Assembly: GCA_031216915.1 (NCBI GenBank) | Contig: CM062295.1 | Location: 180,930,927-180,994,926 of the forward strand | Source of the DNA: Pictodentalium vernedei | Lineage: Eukaryota > Mollusca > Scaphopoda > Dentaliida > Dentaliidae | DNA: 64,000 nucleotides | Direction of reading: 5' to 3' | Part shown: positions 1 through 9,573 of the stretch, piece after piece | Layout of the letters: every line of letters begins with the position of its first letter | How positions within the stretch are numbered: position 1 is the stretch's first letter | Made by a program: the position numbers and the translations under genes | Notes under the pieces: model-generated | What the model saw: only the letters and a program-made list of their open reading frames with translations | Databases searched by the model: none | Told to the model about the DNA's origin: nothing

Positions 1-788
1 CATATACACCTGTCGGACTTGTTTTAAATTTGGTATACTGCATCACCAGGGTGGGGGTGGGTGGGGGGTGGGGTCAGATTCAAGTTTGTTCAAATGAAGC
101 CCTGGGTTTATGGGAGCCTGAATATTTGGTCAAGTTTTTTTTTAAAAAGCTTGACTTAAAGCTTGATGAATTGATCGGCCTGTCAGGTGGGTGGGTGGGT
201 GGGTTTTGAGTGGGCAGGCGGGAGTGCAGCGAGTAGTGAGAGGGCATGCTGGCAGGTGGGCGTATCAGATCGTTAGCACGATAACTTTAACAAATATCAA
301 TGGATTTGGTCAATATTTGGAATGTGAGACTTTCTAAACAATGTCTTCAATGAGTTCGAAAACTGGTACGGGTTTGGCCATACTGAGTGGAATTATGACC
401 CTTAATTTGTTAGTTTTTGCCTGTTTTCAGCTTGTCAGCACGACAACTTCAATAAATATCAATGGATTTGGTCAATGTTTGGTATATGACACTTTCTTAA
501 CAAGATGTTGAATGAGTTTGTAAACTGGTCGGATTTTGCCATACGGAACAGGGTTATGGCCATCAGTTTGTTAATAATTGACTGTTTTCAGCTCGTTAGC
601 ATGATAACTTGCACAAATATCAATGGCTGTGGTCAATATTTGGTATGTGAGACTTTCTTAACAATGTCTTGAAGGAGTTCAAAATTTGGTATGGTTCAGC
701 CATAATGAGCAGGGTTATGGCCCTTAATTAGTTAATGTTTGTCTGTTTTCAGCTCATTTGTGCGATAACAACTATTAACAACAATGGA
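1..788 (+). repeat. Pearl-like element body with ~161-bp tandem repeats
   Basis: No gene is seen here. From about 268 a unit beginning CAGCTCGTTAGCACGATAAC recurs near 430, 589 and 750, a period of about 161 bp with diverged copies. The first 120 bases match the body of the family seen whole at 59773-61338 (motifs ATTTGGTATACTGCAT and TTCAAGTTTGTTCAAAT, and a G-rich run). The left end lies outside the window. The right end resumes at 2289 after a LINE insertion. Assignment to pearl-like elements (terminal modules, microsatellite and a tandem-repeat core) is by architecture. Confidence 0.6.
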
Positions 789-2288
789 GTTGATTTTCTT
801 ATAATGGCAAGCCTTACATGTGCAAAAAAACTTGTAATCCTTGTAACTTGGTGCAGAATGGGGAATATTCTTTAAATGATTCAAGTGATTTACTATTTTT
901 TATGTCGATTGGAAGAGAATTCCAAAGCCTTTGCAACAGCAAAGGCCCTATCACCAGCACTAGTAAATTTAGATACGGGCTGAACCAGATTGAGTTGACC
1001 TGATGACCTAAGAGACCTCGGTGTGGATGGTAAGCAGATCGAACATGTAGGATGGTGCAGATCCCGAAATACACTTAAACACCAAAAGGACAATTTTAAA
1101 TTGAATTCTTTGCTCAACGGCTAGCCAGTGTAACTCGGGCAGTACTTTTGAGTTCTGGTTATGACCCGTGCAGCACAATTTTGGATGTGTTGTAGCTTTT
1201 CAAGAATAGATGTTTTAGAGCCAATCAGAAGAGAGTTGCAGTAGTCGAGGCGATTGGTAACAAAGGCGTGGACAAGCTGTTGTGAGGTCTGTGTATCAAT
1301 GAAGGATCAAATTTGCTAATATTTCTAAGATGAAAAAATGCACTGCGAGAGACATGTTTGATATGTTCATCAGCGGCCAAATTTTCATCCATGAAATAAC
1401 CTAAGTTTCGATCACAGCTACTGGTTTTTATCGCAGAACCTCCAATATTGAGGGACAGTTTGGATATTTTTGAAAGTTGATGAGGTAGACCTATATATAT
1501 TACTTCTGTCTTGTCATCGTTCAATTTAAGAAAGTTTTTAGTCTTCCATGCCTTGATGTCTGAAATACAAAGTTCAATCTTACTGCATGCTTCAGGCTCA
1601 AAGGCGTGATTAAAACTAATATACAGCTGTGTGTCATCTGCGTAAAAATGAATGTCAAGGCCATGGCTTCAGATAATGTCACCGAGAGGTAAGACATAGA
1701 CAGTGTACAGTAGGGGACCCAACACCGATCCTTGAGGGATGCCAAAACGTAGTGTGACCTTGTCTGACGACTCACTGCCAATAAGGACACTCTGTGTGCG
1801 ACCATTAAGGTACAACGAAAACCAGTTAAGTGCTCGGTCAGTAAGGCCTGTTCTCACTGCCAGTCTTTCAATAAGTATGTTTGAATCTATGGTGTCAGAA
1901 GCGGCGCTTAAATCCAACAAAACAAGACATGTTAGGTTGTGCCTCTCCGTGGATAGGAGGATATCATTTTGGACTCTTAGAAGCGCCGTTTCTGTACTGC
2001 AGTTAGATCTGTATGCAGATTGGTTAACTTCGGCTAGGCTGTGGGCTGCCAACTGAGAATTCAGCTGAGAAGCCACCGCACGTTCAATAATCTTTGACAG
2101 GAATGGAAGATTAGAGACCGTTCGGTAGTTTTTCAGAACCTCTGGGTCAAGTGTTGTCTTTTTGAGAAGAGGTTTTACTAAAGCGTGGTTCATGCTTGTC
2201 GGAAAGACGCCAGAGTGGAGAGAGGCATTGACCAGTTTCAAGATCGGTGTAGTTAACTCCGACAGGCATCCACCTGTCAGAATCGTTC
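789..2288 (-). pseudogene. Degenerate LINE reverse transcriptase (CR1/L2/Rex-like)
   Basis: This is the remains of a non-LTR retrotransposon reverse transcriptase, which copies its RNA onto nicked chromosomal DNA. On the minus strand the pieces run in order through shifted frames. The fingers and palm lie at about 2288-1669 and include NYRTVSNLPFLSKIIERAV and GIPQGSVLGPLLY. The catalytic YADD lies at about 1636-1647 in the frame that reads FYADDTQLY. The thumb (DDKTEVIYIG) is at about 1520-1400, and the C-terminal tail (RSLRSSGQLNLVQP, RLWNSLP) at about 1070-850. At least three frameshifts separate them. No endonuclease domain remains, so the copy is 5' truncated near 2288, where the flanking pearl-like repeat resumes. 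The clade is a judgement from motif style. Confidence 0.85.
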
Positions 2289-2604
2289 GATATTTGATAT
2301 ACAGCATTCTTATTGGGTCAGACAAATTTGTTCAGATCAATTACCTGGGTCAATATTTGTGTTTCTTATGCAAGCCCGAATGCAGTATGGGGAATATTCT
2401 TCAAAAATTGTTATTCCTACCCACCAGTCAGACCCTTTTGATATTTGGTAATCAGCATCCCGAGGAAGGTCAGATTCATGCTTGTTCAAATCAAGTGCCT
2501 GTGTTCATGTTTGGGCTCTGTGGTGTTACCTAGCCATAGATGTGACCTTAAATCGTTCTTAAACAACTCTCTCAGGTGAGTGATTAAGGCCTCTTGGGAG
2601 ATTT
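2289..2604 (+). repeat. Right part of the interrupted pearl-like element
   Basis: The body motifs resume (TTGATATTTGG, TTCAAATCAAGT). The segment ends with the family tail: GTGACCTTAAATC, then CTCAGGTGAGTGATTAAGGC, then the CCTCTTGG hairpin region. Together with 1-788 this is one element split by the LINE at 789-2288. Confidence 0.6.
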
Positions 2605-2783
2605 TGTTCCCCCAAAACATATCTTATAACCCCCCATTCATTGGAATGAACTCAATGACCTGGTTCCAATGAGGAGTGAAAGGCAATGTTTTTGAGACAA
2701 AAAATTGAAAATTTATGAAATTTGAGTGGCAACTTTCGTGAATCGATCCATTCGATTTGGACTACTATGCTTGGTAAAGGGTT
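2605..2783 (+). mobile_element. Remnant of palindromic TTAA MITE (copy A)
   Basis: A diverged relative of the palindromic MITE at 47170-47412. It holds the central pair (CATTGGAATGAACTC / TGGTTCCAATGAGG), then ATGTTTTTGAGACAAAAAAT, and ends GGTAAAGGGTT. The left arm is lost. The final AAGGGTT is duplicated at 4360-4366 by the foldback insertion that follows, after which the MITE end resumes as GGGTTAA. Confidence 0.6.
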
Positions 2784-3120
2784 GTTACAACCAGTAGTGT
2801 ATAAATTTACCAGTAATGTCGAAATTGACCAGTAATGTCGAAAAAATTAACCAGTAATGTCGAAATCAACCCGTAATGTCGAAAAAATCGACCAGTAATG
2901 TAAAAATCTGTAATGTTGAAAAATTAACCAGTAGTGTCAAAAAGTGACGACCAAAATGAGGAGCACTAACACTTGCCGATGGGGGAGGGGGGTATAGCCC
3001 CCCCCCCCCCCCATGACACTCCTAGTCATGTGATTTAATGACTGACTATAGTTCTACCAATTTGCTACCTGTCATTTTACCTACATCCATGAATCAGTCA
3101 GTCGGCGTCTCCCGCATGTA

Positions 3121-3362
3121 CCCGCATGTACGTGGGGTGCACTATTAGCTCAATCGAGAAATTGCCTCGCAATTCAATTTGATGAATATCCGGGTTCTAT
3201 ACCTGACGAGGTCAGTTAAGTTGTATCCTTGGGAATGACACTTTATCCCAGGTGCACGTTGACTTCGTTTGCCAAGCCACATGCCGAAATGACACATGTA
3301 TGGTGCTCGTGCTTTAAACTAAGTGTCGTAAACGAAATCAATCAATCAATCAACCAACCAAT
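3121..3362 (+). mobile_element. tRNA-derived SINE
   Basis: A short retroposon whose head looks like a tRNA gene with RNA polymerase III promoter boxes. Near 3146 TAGCTCAATCG fits the A box (TRGYNNANNNG). Near 3192 GGGTTCTATACC fits most of the B box. A short core follows (ATCCTTGGGAATGACAC), then a tail of AATC repeats to about 3362. It lies inside the foldback element and so moves with it. Confidence 0.6.
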
Positions 3363-3602
3363 TAATGTTTGTATGTAGGTCTGCCTGTCTTTCCGTCATT
3401 CAGTTGTCTATCCACATCTAGGGATTATTTTTCACACGCCACATTGCTATCTGTCTGTCTGGATTTCTGTCCATCTGCCTGGATGCTGCTAACCTGCCTG
3501 CCTACACACTTGCCAGCCTACATGTGTGACTGTATGTCTGTCTGTGCGAGCGCTAAATACTAGACTAAATATTTCAGCGTTGTATCAATTCATTATCTAT
3601 CC

Positions 3603-3647
3603 AGAGAGAGAGAGGGGGAAGGAGGGAGAGAGAGAGGGGGAGACAGG

Positions 3648-3685
<38 letters not shown>

Positions 3686-3817
3686 GAAGAGACAGAGAGA
3701 GAAAGAGAGAGTTGGATAAAGACAGAGGGAAAAGGGGATAGGGAGAGAGCAATAGAGAGAGAAAGAAGGGGAGAGAGAGAAGGAGAGATAGAGGTAGGGG
3801 CAAAGGCAGAGGGATAG

Positions 3818-3848
<31 letters not shown>

Positions 3849-4012
3849 TAGAGAGGGAGGGTTGGGGAAAGAGAGCTGGGCAAAGACAGAGGGAGAGGAG
3901 GATAGAGAGAGAGAATGATGGAGAGAGAGAGAGAGGGGGCAAAGGCAGAGGGACATGGGATAGAAAGAGAGGGGGATAGATAGAAAGAGGAGAGAGAGAG
4001 AGAGAAAATAGG
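3603..4012. repeat. GA-rich microsatellite block
   Basis: About 400 bp of GAGAGA and GGGAGA with a GATA run near 3810-3838. The long serine/leucine-rich open frames on the minus strand are low-complexity artefacts. Confidence 0.9.
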
Positions 4013-4366
4013 ATGGGATATGTTGTGCATATGAAAGAGGGAAATAATTGTTAAACATAAAATTCCATATTTACGGGGGTAAATGTGTTTAAACTTGCTC
4101 GAAAAAGGTTAAAAGTCGATAAATATAGGCAAAAGTACAATTTGAGTAACCCGAAAAAATATTAACATTTTTGCGAAAAATCGACATTTTGGTCGTCACT
4201 TTTTGACACTACTGGTTAATTTTTCGACATTACGGATTTTTACATTACTGGTCGATTTTTTCGACATTACTGGTTGATTTTGACATTACTGGTTAATTTT
4301 TTTGACATTACTGGTCGATTTCGACATTACTGGTAAATTTATACACTACTGGTTGTAACAAGGGTT

Positions 4367-4906
4367 AAACCTTATTTTGTCTCTCCTATTTTTTTTTATG
4401 AGTTCTGTTTTCATTTTTTTTTGTCCTGGAGAAAACAATAACCAGATTTATGTTTTGGGGGCAGGAAGTTGATTTGTGTAATTGAGAGTTGCACCTTGAT
4501 CGTGGTGTGACATATTATGGGGGATTGCAAAGTGTACAGTTCGTATGGGTCATGGAATCCTGGAAAAGTCATGAAAAACGAAAACATTTTTTCCAGACCT
4601 GGAAGTTTTTGAAAAATAGGTTTTTTGACTGTAATCTGAACAAGTCATGGTAATTTGTCGTGATAACGATTCAGTATGCCATTTTCCCCAAAATCATGCT
4701 TAAAATCCCCCCAAAGAGAGCATGGTGGTTATACTAACAAGGGAAAGGTCATGGAAATTGGGTAGAAAGTTTTGGAAAAAAGTCATGGAATTTGATTCTC
4801 AAAAAGGTGTACCAACCCTACAAGTACTTTTTACTTTCTTCCTTTCATTCCCTGGTTCATTAGTTGTCAATTATAAAGTGTTTTCTGTTTCCATTTAAAC
4901 ATTCTT
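4367..4906. other. Noncoding stretch, no gene seen
   Basis: AT-rich sequence with broken frames and no recognised repeat. The first few bases finish the TTAA MITE that was split at 2783. Confidence 0.5.
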
Positions 4907-4907
4907 A

Positions 4908-6755
4908 TTAGCTTAACTTGACAAAGTCAAGATAAGCTATTGCCATCACCTGTGTGGAAGTCTGTTAGTCTGTGAGTCTGTTCACATTTTCCTTTAGCAC
5001 AGGCTACACCCCGTAGTTCTTGTCCGATCATCACAAAATTTCACATGCAGGTTTGAGGTCCTGTCTAGATGAGAACGTCCCCTTTTGGTCACAACAGATC
5101 AACCGTGATGGCTGCCCTAGCCCAAAACCCAAAAACCTTTAGCACAGTCTACAGGTCGTATTTATGAAGGGATTTCATGGTAACTTGTTAGGATGACTCT
5201 GTATAATATCTAGATGAGAACGTCTCCTTTTGGTCATGATCTGTCAACCCTGATGGCTTCCCAAGCCCGAAACCCAAAAAACTTAGAACAGTCTACAGAC
5301 CATATTCAGTATGGAGGGATTCCATTGTAACTTGGTAAGATGACTCCATATAATGTCTAGATGAGAACTTCCTATTTGGTCATCTGTCACCTGTGATTAC
5401 TGCCAGAGCCCAAAACCTGAAAACCTTTAGCACAGTCTTCAGGTCGTATTTATGGAGGGATTTCATTGTAACTTAGTAGGATGACTCCATATAATGTCTA
5501 GATGAGAATGTCCCCTTTTGGTTGCGATTGGTCAGCTGTGATGGCTACAGGGGCCCAAAGCCCAAAAACCTTTACCACAGTCTACAGGTCATATTTACGA
5601 AGGGCTTTCATCGTAATTGGGTAAGATGACTCCAGATAATGTCTAGATGAGAACGTCCTCTTTTGGTCGCAATCATTCAGCCATGATGGCTGCCCAAGCC
5701 CAAAACCTGAAAACCTTTAGCATAGTCTGTAGGTCGTATTGAAGTAGGGATTTCATTGTAACTTGGTAGGATGTCTCTGTATAAAAATCTAGATGAGAAC
5801 GTCCCCTTTTGGTCATGATCTGTCAACCATGATGACTGCCCAAGCCCGAAACCAAAAAACTTTTAGCACAGTCTGCAGGTCATATTAATATGAAGGGATT
5901 TCATTGTAACTTGGTAGGATGACGCCATATGATGTCTAGATAAGAACTTCCCCATTTGGTCGCGATCTGTCAACTGTGATGACTGCCCCAGCCCAGAACC
6001 TGAAAACCTTTAGCACAGCCTACAGGTTGCATCTATGAAGGGATTTCATTGTAACTTGATAGGATGACTCAGTAGAATGTCTTGATGAGGACATCCCCTT
6101 ATCCCCTTTTGGTCACGATCGGTCAACCATGATGGTTGCCCAAGCACAAAACCCGAAAACCTTTAGCACAGTCTACAGGCCGTATTTATGAAGGAATTTC
6201 ATGGTAACTTGGTAGGATGACTCTGTATAATATCTAGATGAGAATGTCTCCTTTTGGTCATGATCTGTCAACCGTGATGGCTGCCCAAGCTTGAAACCCA
6301 AAAAACTTTTAGCACAATCTACAGGTCATATCTAATATGGAGGGATTTCATTGTAACTTGGTAGGATGAATCTTTTGGGTGCGATTGGTCAACCATGGTC
6401 ACAGCACTGGCCCGAAAACCTTTAGCACAGTCTACAGGCTGTATTTATGAAGGGATTTCATTGTAACTTGATAGGATGACACGTTTTGGAATAATTTCAC
6501 TGTAACTTGATAACTTTGATTGACATACATTAACTGTGACGGTCACATTAACCCACCCCTTAATTCTTTAGTATAGTCTACACCTCTAATTATTTTTATT
6601 GAAAACAGCATACTGGGAACAGAAATTAACATATTCACAATTATCACAATTCTTGTCTTATTTCATAATCCTTTCATAAATATTGAACATTATCCTTTTT
6701 CATCAAACACAACACACAATCAGGTTAAGCTACAGTGTCATTGACACTTTCATTT
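4908..6755 (+). mobile_element. Pearl-like element with ~146-bp satellite core
   Basis: The head is a hairpin at about 4911-4937 (AGCTTAACTTGAC, AAA, then GTCAAGATAAGCT). About ten tandem units of about 146 bp follow, marked by CTTTAGCACAGTCTACAGG near 4993, 5137, 5425, 5569, 5715, 5862, 6009, 6160, 6308 and 6417. Each has GGGATTTCATTGTAACTTGG and TAGATGAGAACGTCCCCTTT. The tail is GGTTAAGCTACAGTGTCATT followed by GACACTTTCATT (about 6723-6754). Head and tail are nearly the same as in 9574-11752, but the satellite core is unrelated. No gene. Confidence 0.7.
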
Positions 6756-6782
6756 AATATGCTATTGTTTTCTTTATTTCAG

Positions 6783-6885
6783 GAGTGGTCAAGGTAAAAG
6801 GTTTGCTTCAGAACCTAAAGGTGGGTTAACATCTCTATCAGAACAACCAAAGGGTCCTGGTTTTGGTGTGAGAGCTGACTTATGA
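6783..6885 (+). CDS. Candidate terminal exon of an unidentified host gene
   Basis: A pyrimidine-rich acceptor (GTTTTCTTTATTTCAG) ends at 6782. An exon then reads open in one phase (one carried base plus 33 codons) to TGA at 6883-6885, giving [14 protein letters not shown], then [19 protein letters not shown]. Composition and codon use look protein-like, unlike the surrounding repeats. The pearl-like element just upstream would then lie in the last intron. Earlier exons would lie further left or outside the window. I do not recognise the protein. It could also be chance, since only 33 codons are seen and no clear AATAAA follows closely. Confidence 0.35.
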
Positions 6886-7183
6886 GACACTTGTTCATCA
6901 CTGGTGTATTTATAGTGTAAATACAAACTTAATGAATTCTAACACAAGATGTTTGAAATGTCGATAAATGAAACAGTTTTTGTACAATCTGGAGAACTTT
7001 AAAGAATGAAACTTTAGTTTGTAAATCTATTTAAGAAACTTCTGTTGATTTTTTTTTTTTTTTATCCCAGACCACTTGAGGGTCTTGGAAAATAAAAGAT
7101 AAAATTACTGATGTAGTGTAGTCTTATTTTCTTCATATTAGAATTGTTTTGACCATAGTTTTTATTCTGACATACAGCACAGA
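6886..7183 (+). other. Possible 3' UTR, no repeat recognised
   Basis: AT-rich sequence with no open frame, following the candidate exon. A poly-T run lies near 7050-7063. No clean polyadenylation signal is seen. Confidence 0.3.
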
Positions 7184-7195
7184 CCTCAAAGTTTG

Positions 7196-7967
7196 GGTCA
7201 AGGACATTTTCCCCTAGGACATTTTCTCCTAGGACATTTCCCACAAGGACATTATCCCCTAGGACATTTTCCCCTAGGACATTTTCCCCTAATTATTCAT
7301 CCCCAGACTTTTCCCCCTAGACTGATTACTCCTAGATTTTTCACCCAGGACATGTTCTCATAGATTTTTCTTTAATTTCTCATGGAATAAAATAGAAAAA
7401 AAATTGGAAGAATAAAAATAAAAATGTAATGAGGTTTAATGTAATAGTTTATTCTTTTTTAAAATAGCTAGCACAAGATAATAATATACATGTAGCAAGT
7501 AGCACAAATAAAACTATGATAAATCAAACAACGATAATATAGGTTTGTTTTAGAGTCAAGCCCATGGCTTTAAATAATCACCTCTTACTGCTTATAGTAC
7601 CATTAAAGTCTTCATCTCACAATATATCAAAGCACATACCATCCAGATTACTGTTTATACAGCAAAACAACTTGATATTGTTATGCCATACAGCACACTG
7701 TGTGTGACAGATTGACTCGCTATTTTATTTTTATTTAGTACTTTAAAAATAGTGTGACATTAAATGGAACAAATTCTTTCTTTTTCTTGTAGCAAAATCT
7801 TGAAATTAAATTTTCTTTAGTTTGTTGAAAATGTCTTCTCTTTCCTTCCTAACTAGGGGGAAATGTCCACCCTCTCATTTGAAATTAGAGGAAAATGTCC
7901 TAGGTGACACTTTTTTTTAGGGGAAAATGCCCTAGGGGAAAATGTCCTCGGGGAAAATGTCCGGAAC
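7196..7967. mobile_element. Nonautonomous element with inverted tandem-repeat ends (MULE-like)
   Basis: A 772-bp element. Its left arm (about 7200-7290) is a tandem array of GGACATTTTCCCCTA. Its right arm (about 7850-7967) is the reverse complement array, GGGGAAAATGTCC. The outer ends align as GGTCAAGGACATTTTCCCC and, reversed, GTTCCGGACATTTTCCCC. CCTCAAAGTTTG at 7184-7195 and CCTCAAAATTTG at 7968-7979 look like a 12-bp target duplication with one mismatch. Duplications of 9-12 bp are usual for Mutator-like elements. The AT-rich interior encodes nothing. Confidence 0.65.
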
Positions 7968-8029
7968 CCTCAAAATTTGTACTGATTTTGCAAGGATCTG
8001 TTTTGATTTTCACAGTTTTCAGTTATTAA

Positions 8030-8263
8030 CCCTTTACCCATATTACAGCCAAACGCAGCCAACTTTATTCCCAAAAATCACCATTCAATTATCATTATTT
8101 TTTTCATTTTTTGTTTCAAAACATAGGTTATGACTCCTCATTGTAAATGAGCTTGTTCAAATGGGGGCGCATATGCTATGCCTTTGACACAAAAGATGAA
8201 AACAATTAGTTATTCAAGAATTTTGTTTGCAAGTGTCATCTGCCTTTTGTGTTAGGTAAATAG
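8030..8263. mobile_element. Palindromic TTAA MITE (copy B, diverged)
   Basis: Bounded by TTAA at 8026-8029 and 8264-8267. It begins CCCTTTACC, and the right end is a mutated GTTAGGTAAATAG. The family centre is present but decayed (CATAGGTTATGACTCCTCAT, then AATGAGCTTGTTCAAAT). It is the oldest-looking recognisable full-length member of the family at 47170-47412. Confidence 0.75.
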
Positions 8264-8267
8264 TTAA

Positions 8268-8608
8268 GTAATTTAGAAATTGAGAGTACTATTAGACTCT
8301 TGTGAATGTAAACCAGTACATATTCCACAGTACATTTATAAATTTACAAGAGTTTAACCCTCATGGGCCTGGTTCCAATTTTGTTGAGACTTGTGTTGTA
8401 CATGTACACCTAGCACAAATGTTTCAAAATACAGGTTTTTGGTGGTCTTGCTGATGGAAGTTACAGCATCTGTGTAGTGGTTTCTAGTGAAATCTTGTCT
8501 GCCTTTATATGTATATCTGCCTGTATGCCTGCACAATGGAAATCAATAAGAATCAACTTTAATTTTTGTAAATGTTTACTTGACTCTTGTCATAGATTCT
8601 AAGTGTCC
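8268..8608. other. Noncoding stretch, no gene seen
   Basis: AT-rich unique-looking sequence between two TTAA MITEs. No supported frame or repeat. Confidence 0.5.
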
Positions 8609-8612
8609 TTAA

Positions 8613-8885
8613 CTCTTAACCCGCTAAGTATTTTAAAAATATTTTCCATCAAAGCTAGTCATGGCTGTTGTGATGCAGCCATGTCTAGATTTGGTGGAAA
8701 ATGTATGACAATTCAACTTAGAAAATCACCGAGTAAAAATGTTTATGCAATTTACAGGGTTACATTTGGGTAAATGTGCCTAAAATATACTAATTTTAAT
8801 GGCAAGAGATTTTCTGTCCTGGGCAGGAATATCCACCAGTAGTATGCAAGGAGTTAGAGGAATATCCACCAGCAGCATAAAGGAG
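8613..8885. mobile_element. Second TTAA-bounded MITE family (copy 1)
   Basis: Flanked by TTAA at 8609-8612 and 8886-8889. It starts CTCTTAACCCGCTAAGTA and ends GCATAAAGGAG. It shares an interior with 59271-59512: a CATGGCTG...CAGCCATG hairpin, GTCCTGGGCAGGAATATC, and ATGCAAGGAGTTA. The last 35 bp repeat the end module. TTAA targets suggest piggyBac-like mobilisation. Confidence 0.6.
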
Positions 8886-8971
8886 TTAAAGGCATGGATA
8901 ATTATACTTACGTTTTAAACTCTCATCATTATGAGACGATTAACCGGTATACACTAGCAAGCCAAAAAACC

Positions 8972-9195
8972 AGCAGACTGTCATCTGCAAAATGAGGTCC
9001 CCAGAGGGTGAATTTAGTGATGCTACCCTGCCCAGCAGGGTAGCATCACTAAATTTACCCTCTGTCAACCTCAATCTGAATCAGGGTCTCAAAACTAAAC
9101 AGAAGAAGTACCCAGAGGTTAAATTGGCCCACTGTATGGGATAGCATCATCAAATTTACCCTCTGGGGACCTCATTTTGCAAATGTCAGACTGCT
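8972..9195. mobile_element. Short inverted-repeat element (~60-bp arms)
   Basis: The left arm (about 8972-9032) starts AGCAGACTGTCATCTGCAAA. The right arm (about 9140-9195), reversed, starts AGCAGTCTGACATTTGCAAA. Both continue ATGAGGTCCCCAGAGGGT. The left arm's inner end is itself duplicated in reverse (CTACCCTGCCCAGCAGGGTAG at 9024-9044). No coding capacity. Confidence 0.6.
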
Positions 9196-9209
9196 TAGAT
9201 TTTTATATG

Positions 9210-9430
9210 ACAACCAATGGCCCAGACTAGCTGGTGCTAACTCAAAAAATAATCCAGGGCCAAACACAAATTTTGCCCCCCAATCCCCCAAATTTGCATG
9301 CAAAACCGAAAAAATAATGTCCTATCAGGTCCTCCATACTTTTCAGATCTGCGCATGCACAGTATCCAGGAAGACACCGAAATTGGCTACAACCATCATT
9401 CTTTGTTTGGCCCTGAACTCAGCAACAATG
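9210..9430 (-). mobile_element. Inverted copy of DIRS terminal sequence
   Basis: This is the reverse complement of the right end of the DIRS-like element (about 19700-19915), with shared blocks CCAATGGCCCAGACTAGC, CAGGGCCAAACACAAATTTT and ACCGAAAAAATAATGTCCTA. DIRS elements have inverted terminal repeats, so this fits the left terminus of DIRS copy 1, now separated from its body by two later insertions. A solo fragment is the alternative. Confidence 0.55.
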
Positions 9431-9573
9431 AACTGACATCTGTGCTTTTAAATCTCATTTTTGAGGATGCCAGACACAAATCAGTGGTAAAATTGGTGGA
9501 TCCAAGGACATAATTGGATAATGGAAGTGAACAAGGGTGGTTTGGAACATTCAGGACTGTAACTTTATCATTT

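Larger units (their letters stand above)
2784..4359. mobile_element. Foldback element with tandem-repeat inverted arms
   Basis: A 1,576-bp noncoding element. Its ends are GTTACAACCAGTAGTG on the left and the exact reverse complement on the right. Each arm (about 2784-2945 and 4187-4359) is an array of about 20-bp units built on ACCAGTAATGTCGAAA, in opposite orientation. The 7-bp direct repeat AAGGGTT at 2777-2783 and 4360-4366 fits a target duplication. One base of slippage in the end call would give a 5-bp repeat instead. The arms could pair into a hairpin. The interior holds a SINE, poly-C, CTGT-rich and GA-rich microsatellites, and no gene. Foldback/Galileo elements of the P superfamily have this form and 7-bp duplications, but the family is not proven. 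Confidence 0.75.

Noticed and set aside
2784-2945. CRISPR-like short direct repeats
   Set aside because: Units of about 20 bp are adjacent with no unique spacers and are mirrored at 4187-4359, so they are foldback arms.
3140-3205. Possible tRNA gene
   Set aside because: A and B boxes are present, but the acceptor stem does not pair convincingly and an (AATC)n tail follows. A tRNA-derived SINE fits better.
3526-4058. Several 70-150-codon frames rich in S/L/P or R/E/G
   Set aside because: They are translations of the GA microsatellite in all frames.
4950-6480. CRISPR-like array of regular repeats
   Set aside because: Units are ~146 bp, diverged throughout and contiguous, without a repeat-spacer structure. 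The context is eukaryotic.
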